From Mactromeris polynyma (lineage: Eukaryota > Mollusca > Bivalvia > Venerida > Mactridae): a DNA stretch of 64,000 bases. This document shows, piece after piece, positions 1 to 13,366 of this stretch. Position numbers and translations under genes: made by a program. Position 1 is the stretch's first letter. Every line of letters starts with the position of its first letter. Location: NCBI GenBank assembly GCA_032209605.1, contig JASFXZ010000007.1, positions 22,318,264 through 22,382,263 on the forward strand, written 5' to 3'. The notes under the pieces were generated by a model. That model searched no databases, was not told the DNA's origin, and saw only the letters and a list, made by a program, of their open reading frames with translations.

Positions 1-254
1 TAACTTTTGCTAAGTGTACTTCTATGAAACTGTAACTAATAATAGATGGATCTAGATTTACACACAAACTGCATTCTTGTAGTTACTATATTGTATATTA
101 TTAAGATTATACGAAACTTTAATGTAATGTATGATATAAATAACACTGTTAACAGAAACTAAAAATGTTGCACCCACTATGGTGCATCATTCAAAATCAC
201 TTTAAGCAATTTAATAAATTCAAGCTCAGCATTTAAACATCAACATATGAGCAA

Positions 255-478
255 CGCTGTACAATTTCAAACCTCTTCTGTAAGCGACGTCATTTTCAGA
301 AAACGTCACATGTGATGTCACCTTATACTGGCAGTAAGCAATATTTGCCCATATGGAACTATGAAAACGAAGTGACCAAATGGAGTAAATATTGTTTCCT
401 GCTCGCAAATAGTGACATCATTTGTGACGTTTTCTGGAAATGACGTCACTTACAGAAGAGGTTGGAAAACGTACAACG
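255..478. mobile_element. Foldback/MITE-like inverted repeat with CRE motifs
   Basis: The left arm, about 255-322, and the right arm, about 411-478, are near-perfect inverted copies around an 88-bp spacer (landmarks aacctcttctgtaag and cttacagaagaggtt). The arms carry GACGTCA and a full palindromic TGACGTCA, the CREB/ATF consensus. Further GACGTC sites follow at about 494-590. Terminal duplications were not identified. Confidence 0.6.
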
Positions 479-1007
479 GGACTCATATATAAAGTGACGT
501 CAATGTCTTTTTATCATCAAACAACAATAAAAAAAGACGCAAGGCGACGTCCTATGGTGGTGCGCCATTAACGTCAATGACTGACATTTACAATTGTAAT
601 TTGTCAGATATAAAATGAACAATATGCTGATTTATTGATTAAATCTTAATGATGTAAAGTATTAAAACAATATTTGATATCAGTTAAACTTTCAAATTTG
701 GTTGACCTCTTCTAGGCACTGTCTTATGTATGTGGCGTTCACTGTAGCAACTTATTCTCTCTCTTTTAGAAGTACATGTAATAAGTAAATGTATCTAATA
801 ATTAAACAGCATTTATTGCAGTTAATTCTGTATTAATATGTACAATAAATAAGTTTAATAATGAAATTCAAAATATGATACAAAAATTCCATGATATTTA
901 ATAAATATGACTGTGAAAATACTAAGATGAAATTGTTTAGTATGTCGTAATGCTTAGTAGTTGGATAAAAACTTCAGTTGATAAACATTAATGCATGTAT
1001 TATCAAA

Positions 1008-1187
1008 TACAGTATAACCTCACTTAAAGACCACCGATATTTAGAGCTCCTCAAAATTAAGAACACAATATGCAAGTCCATTTTCACTGTTTTGCTCTTT
1101 ATTCAACCTCGATATTAAGACCATATCAATAAGAAGACCAGTTTTCAAGGGTTCTAAAGGTGGTCTTATTAATGAGATTTTACTGTA
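1008..1187. mobile_element. Mariner-type MITE (TA-CAGTATAACCTC family)
   Basis: It starts TACAGTATAACCTCACTTAAAG and ends GAGATTTTACTGTA, with TA at both ends and internal 'agaccacc/ggtggtct' blocks. This is a short nonautonomous element of the Tc1/mariner type. Related copies lie at 43629-43821 and 49523-49720. Confidence 0.65.
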
Positions 1188-2502
1188 TATAGGTTTAAGT
1201 CTCATTTTCTTCATTATCAAACTGTCTACCTGTAGAGTTGTCTTTTTAAAATTCAGGGACAGATGGTGTTGCCAATTAAGTGCTGAGTATGCTTAGAGTC
1301 CATCTGTATAAGGCTTATATCATTTATTCACCTGTCACATTCCAATTTGATGTTTTTATACCTCAAAACCATGGCAATCTTTACAGTGAATGGCTGCTAC
1401 ATTGTAAAATTAGGCATAACTTTTCTCTCCTCAAAAGCAGATACATGTATATTATTTTAGTGTAAAAACCCAGGAAATTCTTTTTTGTTGTTGCTTACTT
1501 TGAAATAATATTTTACAAAGTTTAGTCATTCAAAGGGGAAATTGGTGTTTCCATCAGAATATTCTCTAAGTATTAGAATGTTGTTTGGCAGGCAGGTAAT
1601 TGGGCTGGTGGTCATAAAACTGGGGATTTCTGGTGTTTATCTTGAGTTTCATTTATCATATTCTCATCAAACTTGGTACATAGTAAGAACATGTGATTGG
1701 TTTTGGGGCCGTTCTGTCATAGATCAGTGTTACTAAAAATAGCAAATAGGTTTCCACTCAATATCTCCAATTTTGCTGATCCATACTGTGCCATTATTGG
1801 TTTCGGCTTTGCATATTTTCATGCCCTGACCTACTTATGAACTGTCAATTTCAAGTGTTGCCTATGCATTTATGCTTAGATCAGTGTTTTAGCTTTCCTA
1901 ACCCATGGGTTTTCTATAAAAAATGTTGGTGGTATTGCCACATTTCTTGTTTTATTGGGTCACATGTTTTCTGTATAGTTGGAAGGGAATAACTTCATAA
2001 ATGGTCTTGTCCAGAACTAACTTTCAACTAAGCTTATTGAAGTTCTATGTGCACAATGTAGCCCTTAGAATCCCTGACTTTTTGGGTCTCTTGTTGTAAA
2101 TTCAAAACTTTAAATCGGTAAAATCAACAAATAGTCAAATTTAGATATTTTGGAAACAAGAAAAAATGTTTTGTAAAACACCATATTTTTTCATTTCATT
2201 CAGTTTTTTATTTCAATTCAATTTTTATTTGAAGTTGAATAAAATTGTTAAAGTAAGAAAAAAATCTACAGTCAGAGATGAGATTAATGAAACAATATAT
2301 CGTGGTACATATTGCAATGCACTGCTAAAGTATTGCAATATATCATGGTACACTATAGACATAACATGACACCCCTATAAAAGGTTTTATATGTTATATA
2401 CAAACTATGAAGTGGTTGACGTATGACAGTAAAGTTTCAAACTTTTATTTTAGTTGACACAAACTTATTTATCTGTGATTTCTTTTTCAGGATCAAAAGA
2501 CA

Positions 2503-2583
2503 ATGGTGATCCATGTAGTGTTACACAAAGCCATGTATGTGTTCTTGGTTGTGTTGTTGCTGCATGTTGATTTACTGAATAAG
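2503..2583 (+). CDS. Signal-peptide-like first exon, hypothetical
   Basis: After a good acceptor (TTTTTCAG, ending 2490) an ATG opens 27 codons, with hydrophobic core AMYVFLVVLLLHV, running in phase 0 to a GTAATA donor. This looks like the signal-peptide exon of a secreted or membrane protein. A possible next exon at 5163-5219 (after TTTCAG) would continue WNESHQTTSSNWCICPE and stop, giving a 46-residue precursor. I recognise no family. Short AT-rich frames of this kind can arise by chance. Confidence 0.25.
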
Positions 2584-4507
2584 GTAATATAAAATATTGA
2601 ACAAAATGTCAAATAATTGATGTAAGGGAGACAACTTGCATTTTTTTCAAGATCATTCAAGAACATTTTCCAACATTAGACATCACTTCAAAGAAAACAG
2701 GCTTTCTAAGGTCAAATACTTATACTTTTTTTACCAAAAACGAATATTTTATTACGAGTTGGAAGTTAAATGGCTAGTTAATTGCAAATTATGACAATTT
2801 CAGCAAAATAAAACATATTTTCATTGACAAGAATATCATTCCATACTAAACTCCTGACAAAAGTTATGTTAAATACATTAATTTACATACAATATGTAAT
2901 GCCACTTTAATAATATCACAGTATGTTAAATTAACTTCATGATGTTGTCAGAATAAAACATGGGCAGTAGAATATACCAAATACTAAGTAAATGCCTTAT
3001 GTAATGTAGAGCAAACTATTCCTTTTGAATCATTAATACTTGCTGGTATACTTTCCATAGTCAGTCAGTGAGTCAGTCGGTCAATAAAACTTCAGAACAT
3101 TGAATAATTGTGAAGTGAATTAATAAATGAAAGAATTGTATTCTGAACATCGAAAGTTTGAAATACTTTGGTTGGTATTTAAGTCTGCCAGTATTTCACA
3201 AAAATGTGAAATTATAACTTGGTTTTGGTTTTGTAGCCGAATGAAGACATACCATCAAACAATAAATATCATATTTTTCTTTCCTTTGATGCATTCAGGT
3301 GAACACTATCACACCTCACTAATTAAGCACATTTTAATCTGAAGAAATCTGAACATTGACAATTGATTTTCTGTTCATATTAGGCCAGTGAAAACAAAAA
3401 AAATGGGGGAAAATATAGTAGAAATGTTATAGAACAAAATGTGGATTTCTGTTGCAGATGTATGTCCCTTCATGAATTGGATTTTTTAATCAGTTACCGA
3501 ATGAATCATAATTAAGTTTAGCATCATTAAAATATTTTGGACTATCAAACTATTTTACAAAACCTTTGGCATTCAATATGCATGTTCTTGAAAACCAAAA
3601 TCCAAACTAAGTTATTGCATATATTTAATAAAATAATATCACAAAGCGAACAAAACTTCAAAGTTGAATAAATTAATTTTATATTTAAAGACATATATTC
3701 AGAATCCACATTTTAATAATTTCACAATAATAAAAAATATCAACATACATTTACTACTTTAAGTCCAGTAGAGTTTCAATTGAATAATTTAATAAAATTA
3801 AATGCACATTGTAACAAAAATATAATATCATGGCATTTTGATAAAATTAACTGTTCATACAAAAATATTGATGATTACAATTATTAGTAAATTATTAAAT
3901 TTCCTGATATTTTAAACTTCGTATTATAGTTTGGCCAAGTATTCTCGAGAAATCAGAGCTAGGAGTATCAAATTTGTGACAAATAATAGTGAAATATTTC
4001 AAATGAACACCTTTGTTTGAGGTTATAAAACTTGAGATTGATTTCAAATCTTGTTTTGTGTGTTTTCTTAGATTAATTCTGTTGTTTTATAATTGATCGT
4101 GCAGTAGTTGCCATATAACATAAATAATTAATCTCAAAGGTTACTGAAACATTTAACAAAATATCTATTTGACAAAATAAGTTGTGACTGAAAAGAAGCT
4201 TTGAGTACAGCAACTGATCTCAAGTTTATAATCTCTGGCCATGGGCATTGATGGATTGCAGATTCACATTAAAATTAGTCTGTGTAGACACTAATGCCAT
4301 TGCCATGGTCAAAGGTAATGTACAACGTATATTGATGATTTGCCATCACTTTTATAACTTAAATTATTAACATACAGAAATGTATTCTCTATACAATAGT
4401 TATAGTAAAATAGTAGCTGAAAATTATCTCAAGATGTCACACACACCGTATATACCATGTACTGAAGTAACGACAACCATATCAGCATCATTTGAATAAC
4501 CGTCTTT
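2584..4507. other. AT-rich intergenic DNA, nothing recognised
   Basis: No exon with supported homology, RNA gene or clear repeat is seen. A 'gtaagggagacaactt' motif at 2623 is a common molluscan repeat fragment. The same statement applies to 1188-2490 and 4700-5160. Confidence 0.4.
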
Positions 4508-4700
4508 AAGGTTTCTTCAGTGGCATAGTGGGTATGGTTGCAGTTTCTTCGGTGCTAGGTGCTGACGTCATAGGGGTCATAGGTTTGAACCCCTTTGGGT
4601 TCACTAATAAATTTCCAAAATTTATTTGAAAGACATTCATTAAAGTCAAGTCTGTCAGTGAGACATTGAAGTAGCTAAAAATTATCACCCAACTAGAGTT
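4508..4700 (+). mobile_element. tRNA-derived SINE
   Basis: An A-box-like 'cagtggcatagtgggtatgg' near 4517 and a B-box 'ataggtttgaacccc' near 4579 are spaced as in a tRNA. The body continues without cloverleaf pairing. Confidence 0.5.
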
Positions 4701-5212
4701 GTTTTGATGAAAAATGTTGGATTTTGTCTTGAATGATAATTGTACTAGGTTGTTTCTTGCAATTGAATAAGCAGACAAATTTTCCCATCATGCCTTGGCA
4801 TCTGCAATGACTTGGCTTATTTTGCATTTCTCATGATACTTATACACAATTAAATACAGCTATAGTAATTTATAGTCAGACCTCATTCATTCAAATTCAT
4901 CGGGTTCAAAATTTTAAGTAATACTTGGTTTCAAATAGCCCATTTCAATTTGACGTGCATAAGAAGATACATCAGGACCTGATATTGATTTCCGATTATA
5001 CCTAGTATTTGGACAGAAGGTTGTCGAATAAACAAGGTCCTGGCCCTTTTTGTTATTTGAGGATATTTTCGATATAGCTGTGTTAATTGTGACAAAATTG
5101 AGACATGAAAGTGGACTAATTTTGATAAAAAAGTTTTAAGAACATACTTTTTTATATTTCAGGTATGGAATGAATCTCATCAAACAACTTCATCAAATTG
5201 GTGCATTTGTCC

Positions 5213-5263
5213 CGAATGAATGGTTGTCCAGAATGAATGGTTGTCCAGAATGAATGGTTTATT
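5213..5263. repeat. Short tandem repeat, ~18 bp x 3
   Basis: The block 'gaatgaatggttgtcca' occurs about three times in direct succession. Confidence 0.7.
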
Positions 5264-5714
5264 TTTTAACGTTATTAAATAACAAAAAGTGACATTATTA
5301 GACATGAATGATATGTTTCAACATGGACCAGAAGACTTTTGTGTTAGAAAATAGACAATTTATGTACTTTCCATTGTGAAATCTTGTATATTATGTTTGG
5401 TTTGTCCATAAAGGACCATGGTCCGTAGAAGTGACCAGATATAATTTGTTGCATCTTGTTGGTCTTACTTATTGCTATCTACTTACTATAACCACCCACT
5501 GACATCCGTGACTGATCTATTCTCTTAACTGCTCCATCATCTATGGGTTTTAGTTCACATTTTTGATAGATTGAAAGTATTGACCCACAGTTGATGACAG
5601 CGGTTAAGTATGATAGTCAGTTGCAAGTTACAAAAGACTTCCAAGGCCTGCCATTGATTAAATGAAGCAGCCATTGAATAATATATGGATTGTCAAGTAT
5701 TGGTGGCCAAGTAG

Positions 5715-5990
5715 GGCTTGACTTATGTCCCAGTTGTCAAAGGGGCTAACTCGCCTATGAAGTTCTGCCACATCTTAAGCAGGGTAGATCACTCTTACAT
5801 GGTAAGACTTGTGGAACCTTGTTTTCAAAATGGATTGATATCTGCCATTTTGAAGTTTGGGGATATTACTGTTACTGTACACTTCCACCATTTCAACATG
5901 CGAAGTAGAGTAATATACTCGCTGTTTATAAAACGGCTACCATCTATAACGTCCCTTTATTTCAAATTGAGGCAATGTAAGAGGCTACTC
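5715..5990. repeat. Degenerate edge of the 230-bp satellite
   Basis: This stretch has the same landmarks as the array (cccagttgtcaaa, tttcaaaatgg, tgccattttgaagt, aagtagagtaata) with much lower similarity. It is an old diverged unit, as expected at the boundary of an array homogenised by unequal exchange. Confidence 0.6.
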
Positions 5991-8900
5991 TTGTTTCCAA
6001 TGGTGGCATAGCAAGTAAGAGTTATGCCCCCTCCTTTAAAATGGCCGCTATTGTGAATGAGAGTAATGTCCCTTTATTACAAAATGGATGCAATTTTAGA
6101 CACGATTAATGTCCCCTGATGTCAAAATGGCTGCCATTTTCGCGGAATATCAACCATTTTGAAATCAGGGGAGGTAATCCATGCTGTAAATTCCCGCCAT
6201 TTTGAAAAAAGGGAGACTACTATTGTTTCGAATGGTCGCCTAAAAGGTAGAGTTATGCCTCCTGCTTAAAATGGCCGCTATTGTGAATGAGAGTAATGTC
6301 CCTTTATTACAAAATGAATGCAATTTTAGACATGATTAATGTCCCTTGATGTCAAAATGGCTGCCATTTTCGCGGAATATCGACCATTTTGAAATCAGGG
6401 GAGGTAATCCTTGCTGTAAATTCCCACCATTTTGAAAAAAGGGAGGCTATTCTTGTTTCGAATGGTCGCCAATCAAGGTAGAGTAATGCCTCCTGCTTAA
6501 AAAGGGCAACTATTATGAATGAGAGTAATGTCCCTTAATTTCGAAATGGAGGCAATTTAAGAGTGATGTCCCCTGATGTCAAAATGGCTACAATTTTCGC
6601 GGAATATCAACCATTTTGAAATCAGGGGAGGTAATCCTTGCTGTAAATTCCCACCATTTTGAAAAAAGGGAGGCTATTCTTGTTTCGAATGGTCGCCAAT
6701 CAAGGTAGAGTAATGCCTCCTGCTTAAAAATGGCAACTATTATGAATGAGAGTAATGTCCCTTAATTTCGAAATGGAGGCAATTTAAGAGTGATGTCCCC
6801 TGATGTCAAAATGGCTACAATTTTCGCGGAATATCAACCATTTTGAAATCGGGGGAGGTAATCCTTGCTGCAAATTTCCACCATTTTGAAACAAGGTAGG
6901 CTATTCTTGTTTCGAATGGTCGCCAATCAAGGTAGAGTTATGCCCCCTGCTTTAAATGGCCGCTATTGTGAATAAGAGTAATGTCCCTTTATTACAAGAT
7001 GGATGCAATTTTAGACATGATTAATGTCCCCTGATGTCAAAATGGCTGCCATTTTCGCGGAATATCAACCATTTTGAAATCAGGGGAGGTAATCCTTGCT
7101 GTAAATTCCCACCATTTTGAAAAAAGGGAGACTACTTTTGTTAAGAATGGTCGCCTAAAAGGTAGAGTTATGCCCCCTGCTTAAAATGGCCGCTATTGTG
7201 AATGAGAGTAATGTCCCTTTATTACAAGATGGATGCAAATTTAGACATGATTAATGTCCCCTGATGTCAAAATGGCTGCCATTTTCGCGAAATATCAACC
7301 ATTTTGAGATCAGGGGAGGTAATCCTTGCTGTAAATTCCCACCATTTTGAAAAAAGGGAGAGTACTTTTGTTAAGAATGGTCGCCCAAAAGGTAGAGTTA
7401 TGCCCCCTGCTTAAAATGGCAACTATTATGAATGAGAGTAATGTCCCTTTATTTCGAATTGGAGGCAATTTAAGACATGAGTGATGTCCCCTGATGTCAA
7501 AATGGCTACAATTTTCGCAAAATATCAACCATTTTGAGATCAGGGGCGGTAATCCATGCTGCAAATTTCCGCCATTTTGAAAGAAGGGAGGCTACTATTG
7601 TTTCGAATGGTCGCCAATCAAGGTAGAGTTATGCCCCCTGCTTAAAATGGCCGCTATTGTGAATGAGAGTAATGTCCCTTTATTACAAAATGGGTGCAAT
7701 TTTAGACATGATTAATGTCCCCTGATGTCAAAATGGCTGCCATTTTCGCGGAATATCAACCATTTTGAAATCAGGGGAGGTAATCCATGCTGTAAATTCC
7801 CGCCATTTTGAAAAAAGGGAGACTATTTTGTTAAGAATGGTCGCCTAAATGGTAGAGTTATGCTCCCTGCTTAAGATGGCCGCTATTGTGAATGAGAGTA
7901 ATGTCCCTTTATTACAAGATGGATGTAAATTTAGACATGATTAATGTCCCCTGATGTCAAAATGGCTGCCATTTTCGCGGAATATCAACCATTTTGAAAT
8001 CAGGGGAGGTAATCCTTGCTGTAAATTCCCACCATTTTGAAAAAAGGGAGAGTACTTTTGTTAAGAATGGTCGCCTAAAAGGTAGAGTTATGCCCCCTGT
8101 TTAAGATGGCCGCTATTGTGAATGAGAGTAATGTCCCTTTATTACTAAATGGATGCAATTTTAGACATGATTAATGTCCCCTGATGTCAAAATGGCTGCC
8201 ATTTTCGCGGAATATCAACCATTTTGAAATCGGGGGAGGTAATCCTTGCTGCAAATTTCCACCATTTTGAAAGAAGGTAGGCTATTCTTGTTTCGAATGG
8301 TCGCCAATCAAGGTAGAGTTTCCCCCTGCTTCAAATGGCCGCTATTGTGAATGAGAGTAATGTCCCTTTATTACAAGATGGATGCAATTTTAGACATGTT
8401 TAATGTCCCCTGATGTCAAAATGGCTGCCATTTTCGCGGAATATCATCCATTTTGAAATCAGGGGAGGTAATCCTTGCTGTAAAGTCCCACCATTTTGAA
8501 AAAAGGGAGACTACTTTTGTTAAGAATGGTCGCCTAAAAGGTAGAGTTATGCCCCCTGCTTAAAATGGCAACTATTATGAATGAGAGTAATGTCCCTTTA
8601 TTTCGAAATGGAGGCAATTTAAGACATGAGTGATGTCCCCTGATGTCAAAATGGCTACAATTTTCGCGGAATATCAACCATTTTGAGATCAGGGGCGGTA
8701 ATCCATGCTGCAAATTTCCGCCATTTTGAAAGAAGGGAGGCTACTATTGTTTCGAATGGTCGCCTAAAAGGTAGAGTTATGCCCCCTGCTTAAAATGGCC
8801 GCTATTGTGAATGAGAGTTATATCCCTTTATTACAAGATGGATGCAAATTTAGACATGATTAATGTCCCCTGATGTCAAAATGGCTACAATTTTCGCGGA

Positions 8901-11900
8901 ATATCAACCATTTTGAAATCAGGGGAGGTAATCCTTGCTGTAAATTCCCACCATTTTGAAAAAAGGGAGGCTATTCTTGTTTCGAATGGTCGCCAATCAA
9001 GGTAGAGTAATGCCTCCTGCTTAAAAATGGCAACTATTATGAATGAGAGTAATGTCCCTTAATTTCGAAATGGAGGCAATTTAAGAGTGATGTCCCCTGA
9101 TGTCAAAATGGCTACAATTTTCGCGGAATATCAACCATTTTGAAATCGGGGGAGGTAATCCTTGCTGCAAATTTCCACCATTTTGAAACAAGGTAGGCTA
9201 TTCTTGTTTCGAATGGTCGCCAATCAAGGTAGAGTTATGCCCCCTGCTTTAAATGGCCGCTATTGTGAATAAGAGTAATGTCCCTTTATTACAAGATGGA
9301 TGCAATTTTAGACATGATTAATGTCCCCTGATGTCAAAATGGCTGCCATTTTCGCGGAATATCAACCATTTTGAAATCAGGGGAGGTAATCCTTGCTGTA
9401 AATTCCCACCATTTTGAAAAAAGGGAGACTACTTTTGTTAAGAATGGTCGCCTAAAAGGTAGAGTTATGCCCCCTGCTTAAAATGGCCGCTATTGTGAAT
9501 GAGAGTAATGTCCCTTTATTACAAGATGGATGCAAATTTAGACATGATTAATGTCCCCTGATGTCAAAATGGCTGCCATTTTCGCGAAATATCAACCATT
9601 TTGAGATCAGGGGAGGTAATCCTTGCTGTAAATTCCCACCATTTTGAAAAAAGGGAGAGTACTTTTGTTAAGAATGGTCGCCCAAAAGGTAGAGTTATGC
9701 CCCCTGCTTAAAATGGCAACTATTATGAATGAGAGTAATGTCCCTTTATTTCGAATTGGAGGCAATTTAAGACATGAGTGATGTCCCCTGATGTCAAAAT
9801 GGCTACAATTTTCGCAAAATATCAACCATTTTGAGATCAGGGGCGGTAATCCATGCTGCAAATTTCCGCCATTTTGAAAGAAGGGAGGCTACTATTGTTT
9901 CGAATGGTCGCCAATCAAGGTAGAGTTATGCCCCCTGCTTAAAATGGCCGCTATTGTGAATGAGAGTAATGTCCCTTTATTACAAAATGGGTGCAATTTT
10001 AGACATGATTAATGTCCCCTGATGTCAAAATGGCTGCCATTTTCGCGGAATATCAACCATTTTGAAATCAGGGGAGGTAATCCATGCTGTAAATTCCCGC
10101 CATTTTGAAAAAAGGGAGACTATTTTGTTAAGAATGGTCGCCTAAATGGTAGAGTTATGCTCCCTGCTTAAGATGGCCGCTATTGTGAATGAGAGTAATG
10201 TCCCTTTATTACAAGATGGATGTAAATTTAGACATGATTAATGTCCCCTGATGTCAAAATAGCTGCCATTTTCGCGGAATATCAACCATTTTGAAATCGG
10301 GGGAGGTAATCCTTGCTGCAAATTTCCACCATTTTGAAAGAAGGTAGGCTATTCTTGTTTCGAATGGTCGCCAATCAAGGTAGAGTTTCCCCCTGCTTCA
10401 AATGGCCGCTATTGTGAATGAGAGTAATGTCCCTTTATTACAAGATGGATGCAATTTTAGACATGTTTAATGTCCCCTGATGTCAAAATGGCTGCCATTT
10501 TCGCGGAATATCATCCATTTTGAAATCAGGGGAGGTAATCCTTGCTGTAAAGTCCCACCATTTTGAAAAAAGGGAGACTACTTTTGTTAAGAATGGTCGC
10601 CTAAAAGGTAGAGTTATGCCCCCTGCTTAAAATGGCAACTATTATGAATGAGAGTAATGTCCCTTTATTTCGAAATGGAGGCAATTTAAGACATGAGTGA
10701 TGTCCCCTGATGTCAAAATGGCTACAATTTTCGCGGAATATCAACCATTTTGAGATCAGGGGCGGTAATCCATGCTGCAAATTTCCGCCATTTTGAAAGA
10801 AGGGAGGCTACTATTGTTTCGAATGGTCGCCTAAAAGGTAGAGTTATGCCCCCTGCTTAAAATGGCCGCTATTGTGAATGAGAGTTATATCCCTTTATTA
10901 CAAGATGGATGCAAATTTAGACATGATTAATGTCCCCTGATGTCAAAATGGCTGCCATTTTCGCGAAATATCAACCATTTTGAAATCAGGGGAGGTAATC
11001 CTTGCTGTAAATTCCCACCATTTTGAAAAAAGGGAGACTACTTTAGTAAGAATGGTCGCCTAAAAGGTAGAGTTATGCCCCCTGCTTAAAATGGCAACTA
11101 TTATGAATGAGAGTAATGTCCCTTAATTTTGAAATGGAGGCAATTTAAGACATGAGTGATGTCCCCTGATGTCAAAATGGCTACAATTTTCGCGGAATAT
11201 CAACCATTTTGAGATCAGGGGCGGTAATCCATGCTGCAAATTTCCGCCATTTTGAAAGAAGGGAGGCTACTATTGTTTCGAATGGTCGCCTAAAAGGTAG
11301 AGTTATGCCCCCTGCTTAAAATGGCCGCTATTGTGAATGAGAGTTATATCCCTTTATTACAAGATGGATGCAAATTTAGACATGATTAATGTCCCCTGAT
11401 GTCAAAATGGCTGCCATTTTCGCGAAATATCAACCATTTTGAAATCAGGGGAGGTAATCCTTGCTGTAAATTCCCACCATTTTGAAAAAAGGGAGACTAC
11501 TTTAGTAAGAATGGTCGCCTAAAAGGTAGAGTTATGCCCCCTGCTTAAAATGGCAACTATTATGAATGAGAGTAATGTCCCTTAATTTTGAAATGGAGGC
11601 AATTTAAGACATGAGTGATGTCCCCTGATGTCAAAATGGCTACAATTTTCGCCAAATATCAACCATTTTAAGATCAGGGGCGGTAATCCATGCTACAAAT
11701 TTTCGCCATTTTGAAAGAAGGGAGGCTACTATTGTTTCGAATGGTCGCCTAAAAGGTAGAGTTATGCCCCCTGCTTAAAATGGCCGCTATTGTGAATGAG
11801 AGTAATGTCCCTTTATTACAAAATGGGTGCAATTTTAGACATGATTGATGTCCCCTGATGTCAAAATGGCTGCCATTTTCGCGGAATATCAACCATTTTG

Positions 11901-13366
11901 AAATCAGGGGAGGTAATCCATGCTGTAAATTCCCACCATTTTGAAAAAAGAGAGACTATTTTGTTAAGAATGGTCGCCTAAAAGGTAGAGTTATGCGCCC
12001 TGCTTAAAATGGCCGCTATTGTGGATGAAAGTAATGTCCCTTTATTACAAGATGGATGCAAATTTAGACACGATTAATGTCCCCTGATGTCAAAATGGCT
12101 GCCATTTTCGCGGAATATCAACCATTTTGAAATCAGGGGATGGTAATCCTTGCTGTAAATTCCCACCATTTTGAAAAAAGGGAGACTATTCTTGTTTCGA
12201 ATGGTCGCCAATCAAGGTAGAGTAATGCCTCCTGCTTAAAAATGGCAACTATTATGAATGGGAGTAATGTCCCTTAATTTCGAAATGGAGGCAATTTAAG
12301 AGTGATGTCCCCTGATGTCAAAATGGCTACTATTTTCGCGGAATATCAACCATTTTGAAATCAGGGGAGGTAATCCTTGCTGTAAATTCCCACCATTTTG
12401 AAAAAAGGGAGGCTATTCTTGTTTCGAATGGTCGCCAATCAAGGTAGAGTAATGTCTCCTGCTTAAAAATGGCAACTATTATGAATGAGAGTAATGTCCC
12501 TTAATTTCGAAATGGAGGCAATTTAAGAGTGATGTCCCCTGATGTCAAAATGGCTACAATTTTCGCGGAATATCAACCATTTTGAAATCAGGGGAGGTAA
12601 TCCTTGCTGCAAATTTCCACCATTTTGAAAGAAGGTAGGCTATTCTTGTTTCGAATGGTCGCCAATCAAGGTAGAGTTATGCCCCCTGCTTAAAATGGCC
12701 GCTATTGTGAATGAGAGTAATGTCCCTTTATTACAAGATGGATGCAATTTTAGACATGATTAATGTCCCCTGATGTCAAAATGGCTGCCATTTTCGCGGA
12801 ATATCAACCATTTTGAAATCAGAGGAGGTAATCCTTGCTGTAAATTCCCACCATTTTGAAAAAAGGGAGACTACTTTTGTTAAGAATGGTCGCCTAAAAG
12901 GTAGAGTTATGCGCCCTGCTTAAAATGGCAACTATTATGAATGAGAGTAATGTCCCTTTATTTCGAAATGGAGGCAATTTAAGACATGAGTGATATCCCC
13001 TGTTGTCAAAATGGCTACAATTTTCGCAAAATATCAACCATTTTGAGATCAGGTGAGGTAATCCATGCTGCAAATTTCCGCCATTTTGAAAGAAGGGAGG
13101 CTACTATTGTTTCGAATGGTCGCCTAAAAGGTAGAGTTATGCCCCCTGCTTAAAATGGCCGCTATTGTGAATGAGAGTAATGTCCCTTTATTACAAAATG
13201 GATGCAATTTTAGACATGATTAATGTGTCCTGATGTCAAAATGGCTGCCATTTTCGTGGAGTATCAACCATTTTGAAATCAGGGGAGGTAATCCTTGCTG
13301 TAAATTCCCACCATTTTGAAAAAATGGAGACTACTTTTGTTAAGAATGGTCCCTAAATGGTCGCCT
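5990..13366. repeat. ~230-bp tandem satellite, about 32 units
   Basis: The marker 'cattttcgcggaatatca' recurs at 6141, 6371, 6598, 6825, 7056, 7286, 7516, 7746, 7976, 8206, 8435, 8665 and on to about 13255, with spacing 227-231. Each unit carries several AAAATGG and CCATTTT blocks and a 59-nt inverted repeat. Variants such as gctgcc/gctaca and gccgctattg/gcaactatta alternate, defining subfamilies. Frames of about 84 codons seen on the - strand are repeat sequence and not genes. The array ends against the LINE fragment. Confidence 0.95.
6580..10940. repeat. Higher-order duplication of ten satellite units
   Basis: The segment from about 6580 to 8870 is repeated from about 8877 to 10940. Offset is 2297 bp through 7310-7564 versus 9607-9861, where the translated frames are identical. 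From about 10270 the offset falls to 2067 bp, showing that copy two lost one 230-bp unit. A smaller two-unit duplication (offset 459) follows at about 10700-11610. Confidence 0.8.

Noticed and set aside
7310..9861. Two identical 84-codon - strand frames
   Set aside because: They are the same satellite segment in the two higher-order copies; sequence identity comes from the duplication and not from a gene family.
5990..13366. CRISPR-like array
   Set aside because: Units are 230 bp and continuous, with no short repeat/unique spacer alternation, in a eukaryotic genome.
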